Shown here: positions 55,829-64,000 of the stretch, piece after piece | How positions within the stretch are numbered: the stretch's first letter is position 1 | Layout of the letters: the number at the start of each line of letters is the position of its first letter | Assembly: GCF_000259505.1 (NCBI RefSeq) | Contig: NZ_AJMM01000006.1 | Location: 124,001-188,000 of the forward strand | Source of the DNA: Streptococcus sp. SK643 | GTDB taxonomy: Bacteria > Bacillota > Bacilli > Lactobacillales > Streptococcaceae | DNA: 64,000 bases | Reading direction: 5' to 3' | The notes under the pieces: generated by a model | Databases searched by the model: none | What the model was told of the DNA's origin: nothing | Seen by the model: the letters and a program-made list of their open reading frames with translations, nothing else | Made by a program: the position numbers and the translations under genes

Positions 55829-57637
55829 ATGTGTGGAATTGTTGGTGTTGTTGGAAACACAAATGCAACTGATATTTTGATTCAAGGACTTGAAAAGCTC
55901 GAATACCGTGGCTATGATTCTGCGGGAATTTTTGTCCTAGGTGGTCCGGAGAGCCATCTGGTTAAAGCAGTGGGACGTATCGCAGAATTGTCTGCTAAGA
56001 CAGTTGGTGTTGAGGGGACAACGGGTATTGGTCATACTCGCTGGGCGACGCATGGAAAACCAACAGAAAACAATGCTCACCCACACCGCTCTGAGACAGA
56101 ACGTTTTGTCTTGGTTCACAATGGGGTGATTGAGAACTACCTTGAAATCAAGGAAGAATACCTTGCAGGTCATCATTTCAAGGGGCAAACGGATACTGAA
56201 ATCGCCGTTCACTTGATTGGGAAATTTGCAGAAGAAGAGGGTTTGTCAGTACTTGAAGCCTTCAAAAAGGCTCTTCACATCATTCGTGGTTCTTATGCTT
56301 TTGCCTTGGTTGACTCACAAGATCCTGAAGTCATCTACGTAGCTAAAAATAAATCACCACTTTTGATTGGTCTTGGAGAAGGCTATAACATGGTCTGTTC
56401 AGACGCCATGGCTATGATTCGTGAAACCAGCCAATACATGGAAATCCACGACCAAGAGTTGGTCATCGTTAAGGCTGATAGCGTGGAAGTTCAAGATTAT
56501 GATGGCAATAGCCGTGAACGTGCTAGCTATACAGCTGAACTTGACTTGTCTGATATCGGTAAGGGAACTTATCCTTACTACATGCTCAAGGAAATTGATG
56601 AGCAACCAACGGTTATGCGTAAACTCATCCAAGCCTATACTAATGAGGCTGGTCAAGTAGTGGTAAATCCTGCTATCATCAAGGCTGTTCAAGACGCAGA
56701 TCGCATTTACATCCTTGCAGCTGGAACATCTTACCACGCAGGCTTTGCTTCTAAGAAGATGCTGGAAGAATTGACGGATACACCAGTTGAACTTGGAATC
56801 TCATCTGAGTGGGGCTATGGTATGCCACTTCTCAGCAAGAAACCACTCTTCATCTTTATCAGCCAATCTGGTGAAACAGCGGATAGTCGTCAAGTTTTGG
56901 TTAAGGCTAATGAAATGGGAATTCCAAGCTTGACAGTGACAAACGTCCCAGGTTCAACCCTTTCACGTGAAGCCAATCATACTATGCTCCTTCACGCAGG
57001 TCCTGAAATTGCCGTGGCATCAACTAAAGCCTATACAGCACAAATCGCAGCCCTTGCCTTCCTTGCACAAGCAGTTGGAGAAGCAAATGGCAATGCCAAA
57101 GCGAAAGCCTTTGATTTGGTTCATGAATTGTCAATCGTAGCTCAGTCTATCGAATCAACTCTTTCTGAGAAAGAAAACATTGAATCCAAGGTTCGTGAGC
57201 TTCTTGAAACAACTCGCAATGCCTTTTACATCGGGCGGGGTCAAGATTACTATGTAGCCATGGAAGCCAGTCTCAAACTCAAAGAGATTTCTTACATCCA
57301 GTGTGAAGGCTTTGCGGCAGGAGAGCTCAAGCACGGAACTATTGCCTTGATTGAAGAAGGAACACCTGTCTTGGCTCTCTTGTCAGATCCAGTTCTTGCC
57401 AACCACACTCGTGGTAATATCCAGGAGGTCGCAGCCCGTGGTGCTAAAGTACTCACTATCGCAGAAGAAAATGTTGCTAAAGATACAGATGATATCGTTC
57501 TTACGACCGTCCACCCTTACCTCTCACCAATTTCAATGGTCGTACCAACGCAATTAGTCGCTTACTTTGCAACACTCCACCGTGGCCTTGATGTGGATAA
57601 ACCACGTAACCTTGCTAAGTCAGTAACGGTAGAATGA
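55829..57637 (+). CDS. glmS: glutamine-fructose-6-phosphate aminotransferase
   Basis: 602 residues from ATG 55829 so that Cys2 ([10 protein letters not shown]) becomes the N-terminal glutaminase nucleophile; the open frame extends 48 codons further but includes the promoter. It makes glucosamine-6-phosphate for wall and sugar metabolism. The glutaminase domain covers about 1-240 and two SIS domains follow ([27 protein letters not shown]). There is no Shine-Dalgarno at the normal distance and no glmS ribozyme is visible in the 75-nt leader; regulation is more likely by NagR-type operators. Confidence 0.95.
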   Translation: MCGIVGVVGNTNATDILIQGLEKLEYRGYDSAGIFVLGGPESHLVKAVGRIAELSAKTVGVEGTTGIGHTRWATHGKPTENNAHPHRSETERFVLVHNGVIENYLEIKEEYLAGHHFKGQTDTEIAVHLIGKFAEEEGLSVLEAFKKALHIIRGSYAFALVDSQDPEVIYVAKNKSPLLIGLGEGYNMVCSDAMAMIRETSQYMEIHDQELVIVKADSVEVQDYDGNSRERASYTAELDLSDIGKGTYPYYMLKEIDEQPTVMRKLIQAYTNEAGQVVVNPAIIKAVQDADRIYILAAGTSYHAGFASKKMLEELTDTPVELGISSEWGYGMPLLSKKPLFIFISQSGETADSRQVLVKANEMGIPSLTVTNVPGSTLSREANHTMLLHAGPEIAVASTKAYTAQIAALAFLAQAVGEANGNAKAKAFDLVHELSIVAQSIESTLSEKENIESKVRELLETTRNAFYIGRGQDYYVAMEASLKLKEISYIQCEGFAAGELKHGTIALIEEGTPVLALLSDPVLANHTRGNIQEVAARGAKVLTIAEENVAKDTDDIVLTTVHPYLSPISMVVPTQLVAYFATLHRGLDVDKPRNLAKSVTVE

Positions 57638-57645
57638 TACATAGA

Positions 57646-57676
57646 ACAAGTCTAGTTTATCTAGGCTTTTTCTTGT
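57646..57676 (+). terminator. terminator of glmS
   Basis: AAGTCTAG / CTAGGCTT with loop TTTAT, followed by TTTTCTT. Confidence 0.75.
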
Positions 57677-57759
57677 AAGCAAATCGGTTGCTTGTACTCA
57701 AGATTCGTGTTAGAATAATTTTTCAAATTGAAGGACGGAAATAGACAGGGAGTATCACA

Positions 57760-58818
57760 ATGGTAGAATTGGGAATTTCAACATTTGGGGAAACAACGAA
57801 GCTTGAGGGGACTGGGCAGGCTTACAGTCATGCTGAACGCATTCGCCAGTTGGTGGCAGAGATTGAGCTGGCTGACAAGGTTGGTTTGGATGTGTATGGG
57901 ATTGGTGAGCACCATCGAGAGGATTTTGCAGTATCAGCTCCAGAGATTGTCCTAGCAGCTGGAGCAGTTAATACCAAGAAAATCCGTTTGACCAGTGCAG
58001 TCAGTGTTCTCTCGAGTATGGACCCGATTCGTTTGTTCCAACAGTATGCCACTATTGATGCTTTGTCAAATGGACGTGTGGAGATTATGGCTGGAAGGGG
58101 TTCTTTCACGGAATCTTTTCCCTTGTTTGGATATGATTTGAAAGACTACGAAGCCCTTTTTGATGAGAAATTGGACTTGCTCCAGTTAGTCAATGAAAAG
58201 ACCAAGCTAGACTGGCAAGGTCGATTGACCCAAACAATCTCTGGCAAAGAAGTTTATCCTCGTCCAGTTCAGGACAAATTACCCTTGTGGATAGCGACAG
58301 GTGGTCACGTCGAATCAACAGTGAAGATTGCTCAGGCAGGTCTACCGATTGTCTATGCCATTATTGGTGGCAACCCTCGTTATTTTAAAAAGTTGATTCA
58401 GGCTTATCGTGAGATTGGGAGCGAAGCGGGCCATGCCAGTCAGGAACTAAAGGTTGGAGCCCATTCTTGGGGGTGGATTGCTGAGGATGGCGAGCAGGCC
58501 GTGAAAGACTATTTCCATCCAACCCAGCAAGTGGTGGATGCTATTTCCAAAGACCGTCCGCACTGGCAGGAATTGCGTTATGAGCAATATTTGGAGCAAG
58601 TAGGACCAAATGGTGCCATGTTTGTGGGAAATCCAGATCAGGTGGCAGAAAAATTGATTCGCATGATTGAAGATTTAGCCTTGGACCGCTTTATGTTGCA
58701 CCTACCTCTTGGTTCTATGCCTCATGAACAAGTCCTGAGAGCTATTGAACTTTTCGGAACGCAAGTGGCTCCAAAAGTACGGGAATACTTTGCCATGAAA
58801 GAGGCTTATACTCAATGA
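57760..58818 (+). CDS. luciferase-like FMN-dependent oxidoreductase
   Basis: 352 residues of the bacterial luciferase-like (LLM) superfamily, a TIM-barrel flavin enzyme. Typical blocks: LVAEIELADKVGLDVYGIGEHHREDFAVSAP (about 30-60), RLTSAVSVLSSMDPIRLFQQYATIDALSNGRVEIMAGRGSF and HLPLGSMPHEQVLRAIELFG. Substrate and partner flavin reductase are unknown. Its last four codons (Ala-Tyr-Thr-Gln) and stop lie in the BOX repeat that follows, so the C-terminus is set by that insertion. AGGGAGTATCACA precedes the ATG. Confidence 0.87.
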   Translation: MVELGISTFGETTKLEGTGQAYSHAERIRQLVAEIELADKVGLDVYGIGEHHREDFAVSAPEIVLAAGAVNTKKIRLTSAVSVLSSMDPIRLFQQYATIDALSNGRVEIMAGRGSFTESFPLFGYDLKDYEALFDEKLDLLQLVNEKTKLDWQGRLTQTISGKEVYPRPVQDKLPLWIATGGHVESTVKIAQAGLPIVYAIIGGNPRYFKKLIQAYREIGSEAGHASQELKVGAHSWGWIAEDGEQAVKDYFHPTQQVVDAISKDRPHWQELRYEQYLEQVGPNGAMFVGNPDQVAEKLIRMIEDLALDRFMLHLPLGSMPHEQVLRAIELFGTQVAPKVREYFAMKEAYTQ

Positions 58819-58916
58819 AAATCAAAGAGCAAACTAGGAAGCTAGCCGCAGACTGTACTTGAGTACGGCAAGGTGAAGCTGACGTGGTTTGAATTTGACC
58901 TTCGAAGAGTATTAAT
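58806..58916. repeat. BOX element (A-C form)
   Basis: TATACTCAATGAAAATC at one end and TTCGAAGAGTATTA at the other, with AAACTAGGAAGCTAGCCGCAG and GCTGACGTGGTTTGAA inside; about 108 bp with no boxB. The TGA stop of the upstream gene is in the left end. Confidence 0.9.
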
Positions 58917-58921
58917 AAAAA

Positions 58922-58944
58922 ATCCTAATAAAGCTTATTAGGAC
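58922..58944. other. palindromic hairpin after the BOX
   Basis: TCCTAATAA AGC TTATTAGGA, a perfect stem of nine pairs, immediately before the shared terminator region. Confidence 0.55.
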
Positions 58945-58963
58945 GACAAATAATGTACAAAAA

Positions 58964-59001
58964 TCAATCCCCCGAGCATTGAGGCTCAGGGGATTTTTCT
59001 A
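58964..59001. terminator. terminator of spuA (minus) and read-through from the plus strand
   Basis: AATCCCC(C)GAGC / GGCTC(A)GGGGATT with T-run on the plus side and A residues on the minus side. Confidence 0.8.
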
Positions 59002-59014
59002 TAGGAGGGCTAGT

Positions 59015-62000
59015 TTAGTTCTCTTTTTTGTTTTTTAGCAAGAACCCGAGACCTAGAAGGGCAAGGAGACTAATTCCTGCAAACAGGAGTTTGTGATCGT
59101 TTTTGGTTCCTGTATTTGGAAGTTCAGCTTGTTTAGCTAGGGGTGCAGGTGTATTTTTCTTGCTTGTGTTTTCCACAACTTCGTTGACAGTCCCTTCTTG
59201 TGTCTTCTGTGTATCAGTTGTAGTTTGACTAGGTTTATTTTCCGCATCAGCTACGTTTGCATCTGATTTAGCTTCTGGACTTAGATCTTGATGTTGAGGT
59301 TTAATTACTAGGTTTGAACTATTGTCTTGGCCGTTATTTTGACCGTGTTCTTGTTTTAAGCTAGAAAGATCAAATTCTGGCTTTTCTTCCACAGCTGGGG
59401 CGACGATAGCACCGCCTTGAGCGATTCGAAGAACAGTAGCTGTAAGGGCATTTAATTTCAAGCCTTTTTCGGTCCATTCAAGTCCTTTCGGGTTGGCAAT
59501 TCCTACTGGTCCTGCTTGGTTTTCATCTGCCAAAACTTCAGCGTTTCTGAGGTAGGCAAAGGAAGTTCCCAAATTAAATTCGCGAGCTTTTTCGTCCGCA
59601 TTGACAAAGACTGCGTAGATATCACCGTTTGGAGCAGTGATTTGGTAGCCGATCACTACATCCTCTTTTTCCACACCATTTTGACCTGGGACAGTGATGA
59701 GGCGAACACGGTCTTTGATATCCTGAAGACTCTTAAGTCGGAAGGCATCTGTAGATTGACGAAGGGCAATCAAACCTTTCATATATTCACGGCTCTTGAC
59801 ATTTTCAGGATATGCTTTTCCATCTGTAGCCTTGGTCCAATCAAACTTGTTAATAGCATCACTCGAATCGTATGAGTCATGGATGAAGTAAGGATAGTCA
59901 AATGGATTACCGTCCTTATCACGCAACAAGTGAGATTTGTTTGGAACCTTATCCTCCGCTACTGGAGTCTTGTAGGCTGGGTCACGGAATTGTTTAGTGC
60001 GTCCATATTCCTGACCAGAGTGGATAAATGGAGTTCCTTGAGCTGTCAAGACCATGAGGTTTCCAAGTCGCAAACGACGGTGGATTTCAGCATAGTTCTC
60101 AGCTTTGCTTGGGTCTTTTTTGATAGACTGGGCGATGATGTCAAAGAGGGTCAAGTTATCATGGGCTGCGATATACTGGATAACATCTCCAGGATTGTCT
60201 GCTTCAAAGTTGGTTGGTTGAGCAATGAGATTTTTGAAGATGGTATTGATATCACGCTTGCCACCTGTAATAAAGGCAGGTTGACCTTCGTTTGGATAAC
60301 CAGACTTGAGGTTGTTACGGATGTCATCTGAAAAGACAGCGACAGTATCGGTGTGTTTCATCCAATCTTGGTCAGCAGCTTTAGTAGGCATATTTTCATC
60401 ACCAGCATAGGTTCTCCAACCTTCACCTAGCATGATTAGGTTAGGATTGAGGGCGCGTGCAGCCTTGTAGGCTTCTTCGATAGAAGCTGCATCATGGTCT
60501 CCCATCATATCGAAGCGGAATCCATCCACTTTGTAGGTATCAACTAGATATTTGATAGAGTCAACTAGGAGACGTTTGGTCATATGGTGGGTTGTCCCCA
60601 AGCGTCCACCACCAAAGCTAGTTCGAGGTGTCCCATCAGCATCCATAAAGTGGTAGTAGTTTGGTTCTAAATCTTCAAAGATATTGACTTTAGCTGTGTG
60701 GTTATAAACCACATCTAGGATAGCTCCCATGCCACGTTTGTGGATTTCGTTGATGAGGTTTTTAAATTCTGCGATTCGTTTTTCTGGATTTTTAGGATCG
60801 CTTGAGTACATACCAGTCAAGGAGAAGTAGTTTTGAGGATCATATCCCCAGTTATAGTTGCTGTTGCTTGAAGCATAGTCAGACAAGCGTTCATGATTTT
60901 TCAATTCATTGACAAAGTAGTAAGACAAGACTGGAAGGAGCTGGATGTGGGTTACACCCAAGTCTTTGAGATAGTCTAGTTTTTCAATGAAGGCTTCAAA
61001 AGTCCCAAATGGTTTGGTCAAGTCTTTTGCAATGGCAGGATCTGAAGTGAAGTCACGCACATGAGCTTCGTATATAACGGCGTCTTCACGAGTCTTGAAG
61101 TTGTGAATCTTACCGTAGGTCAAATCTTGTGGGCCTAGTTTAGCTGGATCTACAAAGGCGGCTTTAGCCACTTTATGGGCATCGTCAATCTTGGCATCGT
61201 CACTATTCCAAGCAGCGAGGGACTTAGCGTATGGATCGAGTGCAAGAACAGTTTTACCTTGACGCTCGATCTGGTAGTGGTAGTAGTAGCCAGTATAGTT
61301 GCTGATACCGAGACCAGAGTTTTCATTCAGAGTTTGTTTCCAAGTTCCTCTTTTACCTTTTTCAAGAGCGACAGTTCCAACCACTTTTTCAGGGTCATTC
61401 TTGTCGTAGACAACGACAGAAACCTTATCGGCACTTGGTGACCAAAGGGTTAAATCAACTTGCTTTCCTTCTTCTTTTAGGTCAGCCCCCAGTTTGCCAT
61501 CATAACTGTAAGTCTCATCTTTAAGGCGCCAGCTTGTTTTGGTAGTGAAGTGGTCGGAATTGTAGCTAACAGTATATGGATGTTTTGTGTCAGAGAAATC
61601 TCCGCTGTAGGTCACTTTCTTACCAGCTTCATCGATTGCAACATCGGTGATAGTTACTTTGTTTCCTAGGTGGTTAGTGATATTGGAGTGTTTGAGGATA
61701 TCTTCTTTTTTGGCACCGACAAGTGTTGAAAAGCTACTTTCAATGCTAGAAGTTCCTATGTGTTGGGCTCCTGTCATACGGATATCGTGGACATAGTAAG
61801 GATTTGTGTAAATCGATTCATCATCGTCTTTTAGGAAAATTTGGCTATGATTTTTCAAATCTGTGAACTTATAATCTTCTTTACGGATTTTCACATCGTC
61901 TCCTTTTTTGTTTCTGTCTAGTAATAAAAATCCAAGGTCCTTAGCTGCATCTTTGAGTGGAATATCGATATAGCGACCATATTTGCCTGTAGCCGTAAAG

Positions 62001-62863
62001 TCTGTTCCGTTAGGCCATTCACCACTACTTGGCTCTTTCACATCTCCCCAGTACCAGAGAGATTTCTTATCATAGTTGCCATCTGTACGGTAGTAGTTGA
62101 CGCGAATAGTTCCTGCAGGCTGTGGTTCGTAAGAGAAAACCTTGTGATCTTGGTCCAACCAAGCCTCATTCATCTTTGGTGCCAGTTTTTCTACCGATTT
62201 ATCGCCGGTTAGATTTTTCCCAGCTGTATTATTGATGAGGAAGCTAATTTTCTTGGCTTGTTCTCCCTTTAATTTGACATCTAGGTAGTAGCCATAGTCA
62301 TCTTTTTTGGCATCCTTAAAGGACAAGGCTCCGTTAGGCCAATTTTCAGATGGTTTTTCAACATCGTCCCAAGTCCATAGTCCTTGAGCATCCTTGTTTT
62401 CTTCAGGGAGTTTTTTGACATGGATGCGGAAGTAGTTGTCTTCGATTGGCTCTTCTGTCTTAATTTCAGTCGTTACTGGACTCGTAGAAGTAGTTGGTTC
62501 ACTTGAACGATCTTGTCCGGTTTGTGGTGCTGAATCGGCAGGAGTTGTAGCAGGAGTGGTTGCCTCTGTTGCAGGTTTTTTTTCTGTTTTTTCTAGGGAA
62601 GCGTTTGCATTTTTAGGCGAAGAAATATCACTTTCATTCTTACCAGAGTTAACTGCTGTATCAGTAAGAGGTTGTGCAAGAGCAGTAGTAGCTTCATTAT
62701 CAGTTCCCTTATTGGTTATAGTATTTTCGTTGGCTGAGATAGTTGGTGTAGCCATGGCAAGCAGAACAAGGCTTGCTCCAATAAGGATAGAACCAGTTCC
62801 ATTCTTGAGTGAACGGATGCTGTAAACCATTTTTTTCTCAGTGTGAGATGGTGTTCTTTTCAT
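59015..62863 (-). CDS. spuA: cell-wall-anchored pullulanase SpuA
   Basis: About 1282 residues from ATG at the complement of 62861-62863 (ATAGGAGATTG site); an open extension upstream overlaps the next gene and is rejected. Parts in order: YSIRK-like signal (KKMVYSIRSLKNGTGSILIG, about 11-30), a low-complexity Thr/Pro/Ala stretch, two CBM41-type repeats (each with NYYRTDGNYD/WTWDDVE patterns), a pullulanase N-domain, the GH13 barrel with nucleophile Asp in DGFRFDMMGD (about 785), acid/base Glu in MLGEGWRTY (about 813) and Asp in AAHDNLT (about 902), then a spacer and LPNTG (about 1246) with a membrane helix and Lys tail. It degrades glycogen/pullulan at the surface. Confidence 0.96.
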   Translation of the reverse strand: MKRTPSHTEKKMVYSIRSLKNGTGSILIGASLVLLAMATPTISANENTITNKGTDNEATTALAQPLTDTAVNSGKNESDISSPKNANASLEKTEKKPATEATTPATTPADSAPQTGQDRSSEPTTSTSPVTTEIKTEEPIEDNYFRIHVKKLPEENKDAQGLWTWDDVEKPSENWPNGALSFKDAKKDDYGYYLDVKLKGEQAKKISFLINNTAGKNLTGDKSVEKLAPKMNEAWLDQDHKVFSYEPQPAGTIRVNYYRTDGNYDKKSLWYWGDVKEPSSGEWPNGTDFTATGKYGRYIDIPLKDAAKDLGFLLLDRNKKGDDVKIRKEDYKFTDLKNHSQIFLKDDDESIYTNPYYVHDIRMTGAQHIGTSSIESSFSTLVGAKKEDILKHSNITNHLGNKVTITDVAIDEAGKKVTYSGDFSDTKHPYTVSYNSDHFTTKTSWRLKDETYSYDGKLGADLKEEGKQVDLTLWSPSADKVSVVVYDKNDPEKVVGTVALEKGKRGTWKQTLNENSGLGISNYTGYYYHYQIERQGKTVLALDPYAKSLAAWNSDDAKIDDAHKVAKAAFVDPAKLGPQDLTYGKIHNFKTREDAVIYEAHVRDFTSDPAIAKDLTKPFGTFEAFIEKLDYLKDLGVTHIQLLPVLSYYFVNELKNHERLSDYASSNSNYNWGYDPQNYFSLTGMYSSDPKNPEKRIAEFKNLINEIHKRGMGAILDVVYNHTAKVNIFEDLEPNYYHFMDADGTPRTSFGGGRLGTTHHMTKRLLVDSIKYLVDTYKVDGFRFDMMGDHDAASIEEAYKAARALNPNLIMLGEGWRTYAGDENMPTKAADQDWMKHTDTVAVFSDDIRNNLKSGYPNEGQPAFITGGKRDINTIFKNLIAQPTNFEADNPGDVIQYIAAHDNLTLFDIIAQSIKKDPSKAENYAEIHRRLRLGNLMVLTAQGTPFIHSGQEYGRTKQFRDPAYKTPVAEDKVPNKSHLLRDKDGNPFDYPYFIHDSYDSSDAINKFDWTKATDGKAYPENVKSREYMKGLIALRQSTDAFRLKSLQDIKDRVRLITVPGQNGVEKEDVVIGYQITAPNGDIYAVFVNADEKAREFNLGTSFAYLRNAEVLADENQAGPVGIANPKGLEWTEKGLKLNALTATVLRIAQGGAIVAPAVEEKPEFDLSSLKQEHGQNNGQDNSSNLVIKPQHQDLSPEAKSDANVADAENKPSQTTTDTQKTQEGTVNEVVENTSKKNTPAPLAKQAELPNTGTKNDHKLLFAGISLLALLGLGFLLKNKKEN

Positions 62864-62894
62864 AATCAATCTCCTATAAATGAATTTCTCTATC

Positions 62895-62923
62895 AGTATA
62901 GCACTTAGTAAAATAATATGCAA
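62895..62923 (-). promoter_or_regulatory. promoter of spuA
   Basis: On the minus strand TTGCAT (complement of 62918-62923), 17 bp, TATACT (complement of 62895-62900). Confidence 0.85.
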
Positions 62924-62934
62924 GCGTTTTCTCG
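62917..62934. promoter_or_regulatory. cre site (CcpA operator) overlapping the spuA -35
   Basis: TATGCAAGCGTTTTCTCG matches the cre consensus TGNAARCGNWWWCA at all but one or two positions and covers the -35 hexamer. Repression by CcpA in glucose would be expected. Confidence 0.75.
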
Positions 62935-62969
62935 GTATTAAAATAAAAGAAAAATCGCAACAGATTTTG

Positions 62970-64000
62970 CTACGATTTAGCCAGTCCTTCTTTATGAATT
63001 TGAGCAGCCAGAAGGTGGAGATGGTGGAATAATTCTGAAGTAGAGAAGTTACGATTGTAGATAAGTGGTTTAGGAGAGTTGGTGACAGGAAAGGTAGTGA
63101 TAACAATATCGTGAGGAATTTGATTGAGAGTTGAGAATGAAATAGTAGGTTCTTCCCAAGAATCAAAGAGATAGAGATTGTTGCCGTAATGAGTTAGGGT
63201 GTCGATTAGACTTTGTGCGTGATGGCTATCAAGATGACTAATGACCAAAACACGTATTTTGGGAAGTTTTTGAAGTAATTGGACCAAAATTCTTTGTCCT
63301 TGGATCGTGAAGGTGTAGACAAGTTCTTGTAGTTTAATGGAGTGACTTTCGAGTCCCATTTTAGTCAGGTAAGATTGGAATTTGTGTTGACTTACTTCAA
63401 ATAGTTTTGGAAATTCTACTTGATAATTGCCTAAAATTTGGGATTTCTGTCTGTCAATAGACTGGTTGCTGAGTAGATGAAAGCAATCTGATTGGGCAGT
63501 ATAGTGGAGGAGCCAAATCAATTCCTCGCGATTTTCAATCTGTAGGTGAAATTCTTTAGCTAGTTCTTCTAGGATTTGGCTCAATAAACGGTAAGATTTT
63601 TGGATATGATGAATATTACCCAGTGCTCCATTGCTAGGATTGTTTGTGATTTGAGGAGACTTTACTGGGTTTGAAAATAGCTGTTCTAGCGTCTCCTTTT
63701 TCGGTTCAAAATGAAGTTTTTTAGCCAGCTTTTTGATATCTTGTTCAAACTGGGTAATCTGCATGAGGGTGCTGTAGTGACTCGTTAAAAGAGGAGTAGG
63801 ATTTTCAATCAAATGCCTCTTATTAAAGCGCTCCAGATTGATAGCTAGAGTATATTTGATTTGCCGTAAACTACTGAGGTTGGGTGAAACTTGTTGGGCG
63901 TTCAAAAATAGCTGAATCAAGTGAGTGAGTGATTCTTCAGAAATAGAAGGAAAGGGCCAATCCAGAAAACTGTAACTTTGGCTAAAGTAGTCTAGATAAA
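62970..64000 (-). CDS. Mga/RofA-like regulator, partial (N-terminus beyond the window)
   Basis: The frame is open from the stop at 62970 to the window edge, so about 342 C-terminal residues are seen and the N-terminal DNA-binding part is missing. No start codon needs to be chosen; the TTG at 63920 is internal. Visible are helical PRD-like segments (REELIWLLHYTAQSDCFHLL) and an EIIB-like end (IRVLVISHLDSHHAQSLIDTLTHYGNNLYLFD ... IVITTFPV), the layout of Mga-type PTS-controlled regulators. It reads toward spuA; an influence on spuA is possible but not shown. Confidence 0.7.
   Translation of the reverse strand, partial: YLDYFSQSYSFLDWPFPSISEESLTHLIQLFLNAQQVSPNLSSLRQIKYTLAINLERFNKRHLIENPTPLLTSHYSTLMQITQFEQDIKKLAKKLHFEPKKETLEQLFSNPVKSPQITNNPSNGALGNIHHIQKSYRLLSQILEELAKEFHLQIENREELIWLLHYTAQSDCFHLLSNQSIDRQKSQILGNYQVEFPKLFEVSQHKFQSYLTKMGLESHSIKLQELVYTFTIQGQRILVQLLQKLPKIRVLVISHLDSHHAQSLIDTLTHYGNNLYLFDSWEEPTISFSTLNQIPHDIVITTFPVTNSPKPLIYNRNFSTSELFHHLHLLAAQIHKEGLAKS

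Noticed and set aside
62864..63166. N-terminal extension of spuA by about 100 codons
   Set aside because: Would place residues before the YSIRK signal peptide, overlaps the Mga-like gene and includes the spuA promoter; the ATG at 62863 has a good ribosome binding site.

Overview
The window reads as chromosome of a mitis-group Streptococcus, very close to S. pneumoniae or S. mitis. The evidence is low-GC coding DNA with AGGAGG-type ribosome binding sites, BOX repeats, three CiaR-type small RNA loci, a YSIRK/LPXTG pullulanase of the SpuA type, a combox (TACGAATA) promoter, and a gene order that matches my memory of the pneumococcal uvrA-to-spuA region. No rRNA, tRNA, CRISPR array, prophage or intact insertion sequence was seen.

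Layout. 1-3.4 kb (minus strand): start of a small membrane protein, an S66 LD-carboxypeptidase, a TfoX-N protein, a DUF1129 membrane protein and a CorA transporter. 3.5-15 kb (plus): uvrA, an M24 aminopeptidase, spx, a lipoprotein, the ireB-ruvX-DUF1292 trio, folC, cls, then a competence-type promoter with a 47-residue protein and a polytopic membrane protein. 15-18.6 kb: anaerobic ribonucleotide reductase operon (nrdD, a 46-residue protein, a GNAT, nrdG). 18.7-33.8 kb: the S10-spc-alpha ribosomal superoperon (rpsJ to rplQ, with secY, adk, infA and rpoA), interrupted by several structured spacers and repeats and closed by an L17 downstream element and a strong terminator. 33.8-36.4 kb: ACT protein, DUF711-type protein, a csRNA and a phosphoglycerate-mutase-like protein. 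36.5-40.3 kb (minus): a three-gene ferric-iron type ABC importer. 40.5-43.3 kb: BOX repeat and leuS. 43.4-46.1 kb: a four-gene ABC-2 exporter/LytTR/DUF3021 cassette. 46.2-49.2 kb: a frameshifted GNAT, an intact GNAT, csRNA, ruvB, a nucleotidyltransferase-like protein, csRNA. 49.2-58.8 kb: uppS-cdsA-eep-proS, a GH1 glycosidase, glmS and a luciferase-like oxidoreductase ending inside a BOX repeat. 58.9-64 kb (minus): spuA and part of an Mga-like regulator.

How parts may work together. Most of the window is housekeeping: translation, protein export, DNA repair, and lipid, wall-precursor and nucleotide metabolism. The regulatory layer is the more interesting part. Three plus-strand csRNAs carry a shared stretch that is exactly complementary to the translation start of the iron-transporter lipoprotein in the same window. 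The exporter/LytTR/DUF3021 cassette has two copies of an 8-bp direct repeat exactly 21 bp apart upstream of its first gene, as expected for LytTR autoregulation, and it follows a partial duplicate of the leuS 3' end that suggests arrival by recombination. Candidate operators for NrdR (nrdD), NagR (glmS), CcpA (spuA) and ComX (47-residue protein) are visible at promoters.

All family assignments come from reading the sequence and recalled knowledge; no database search was run.
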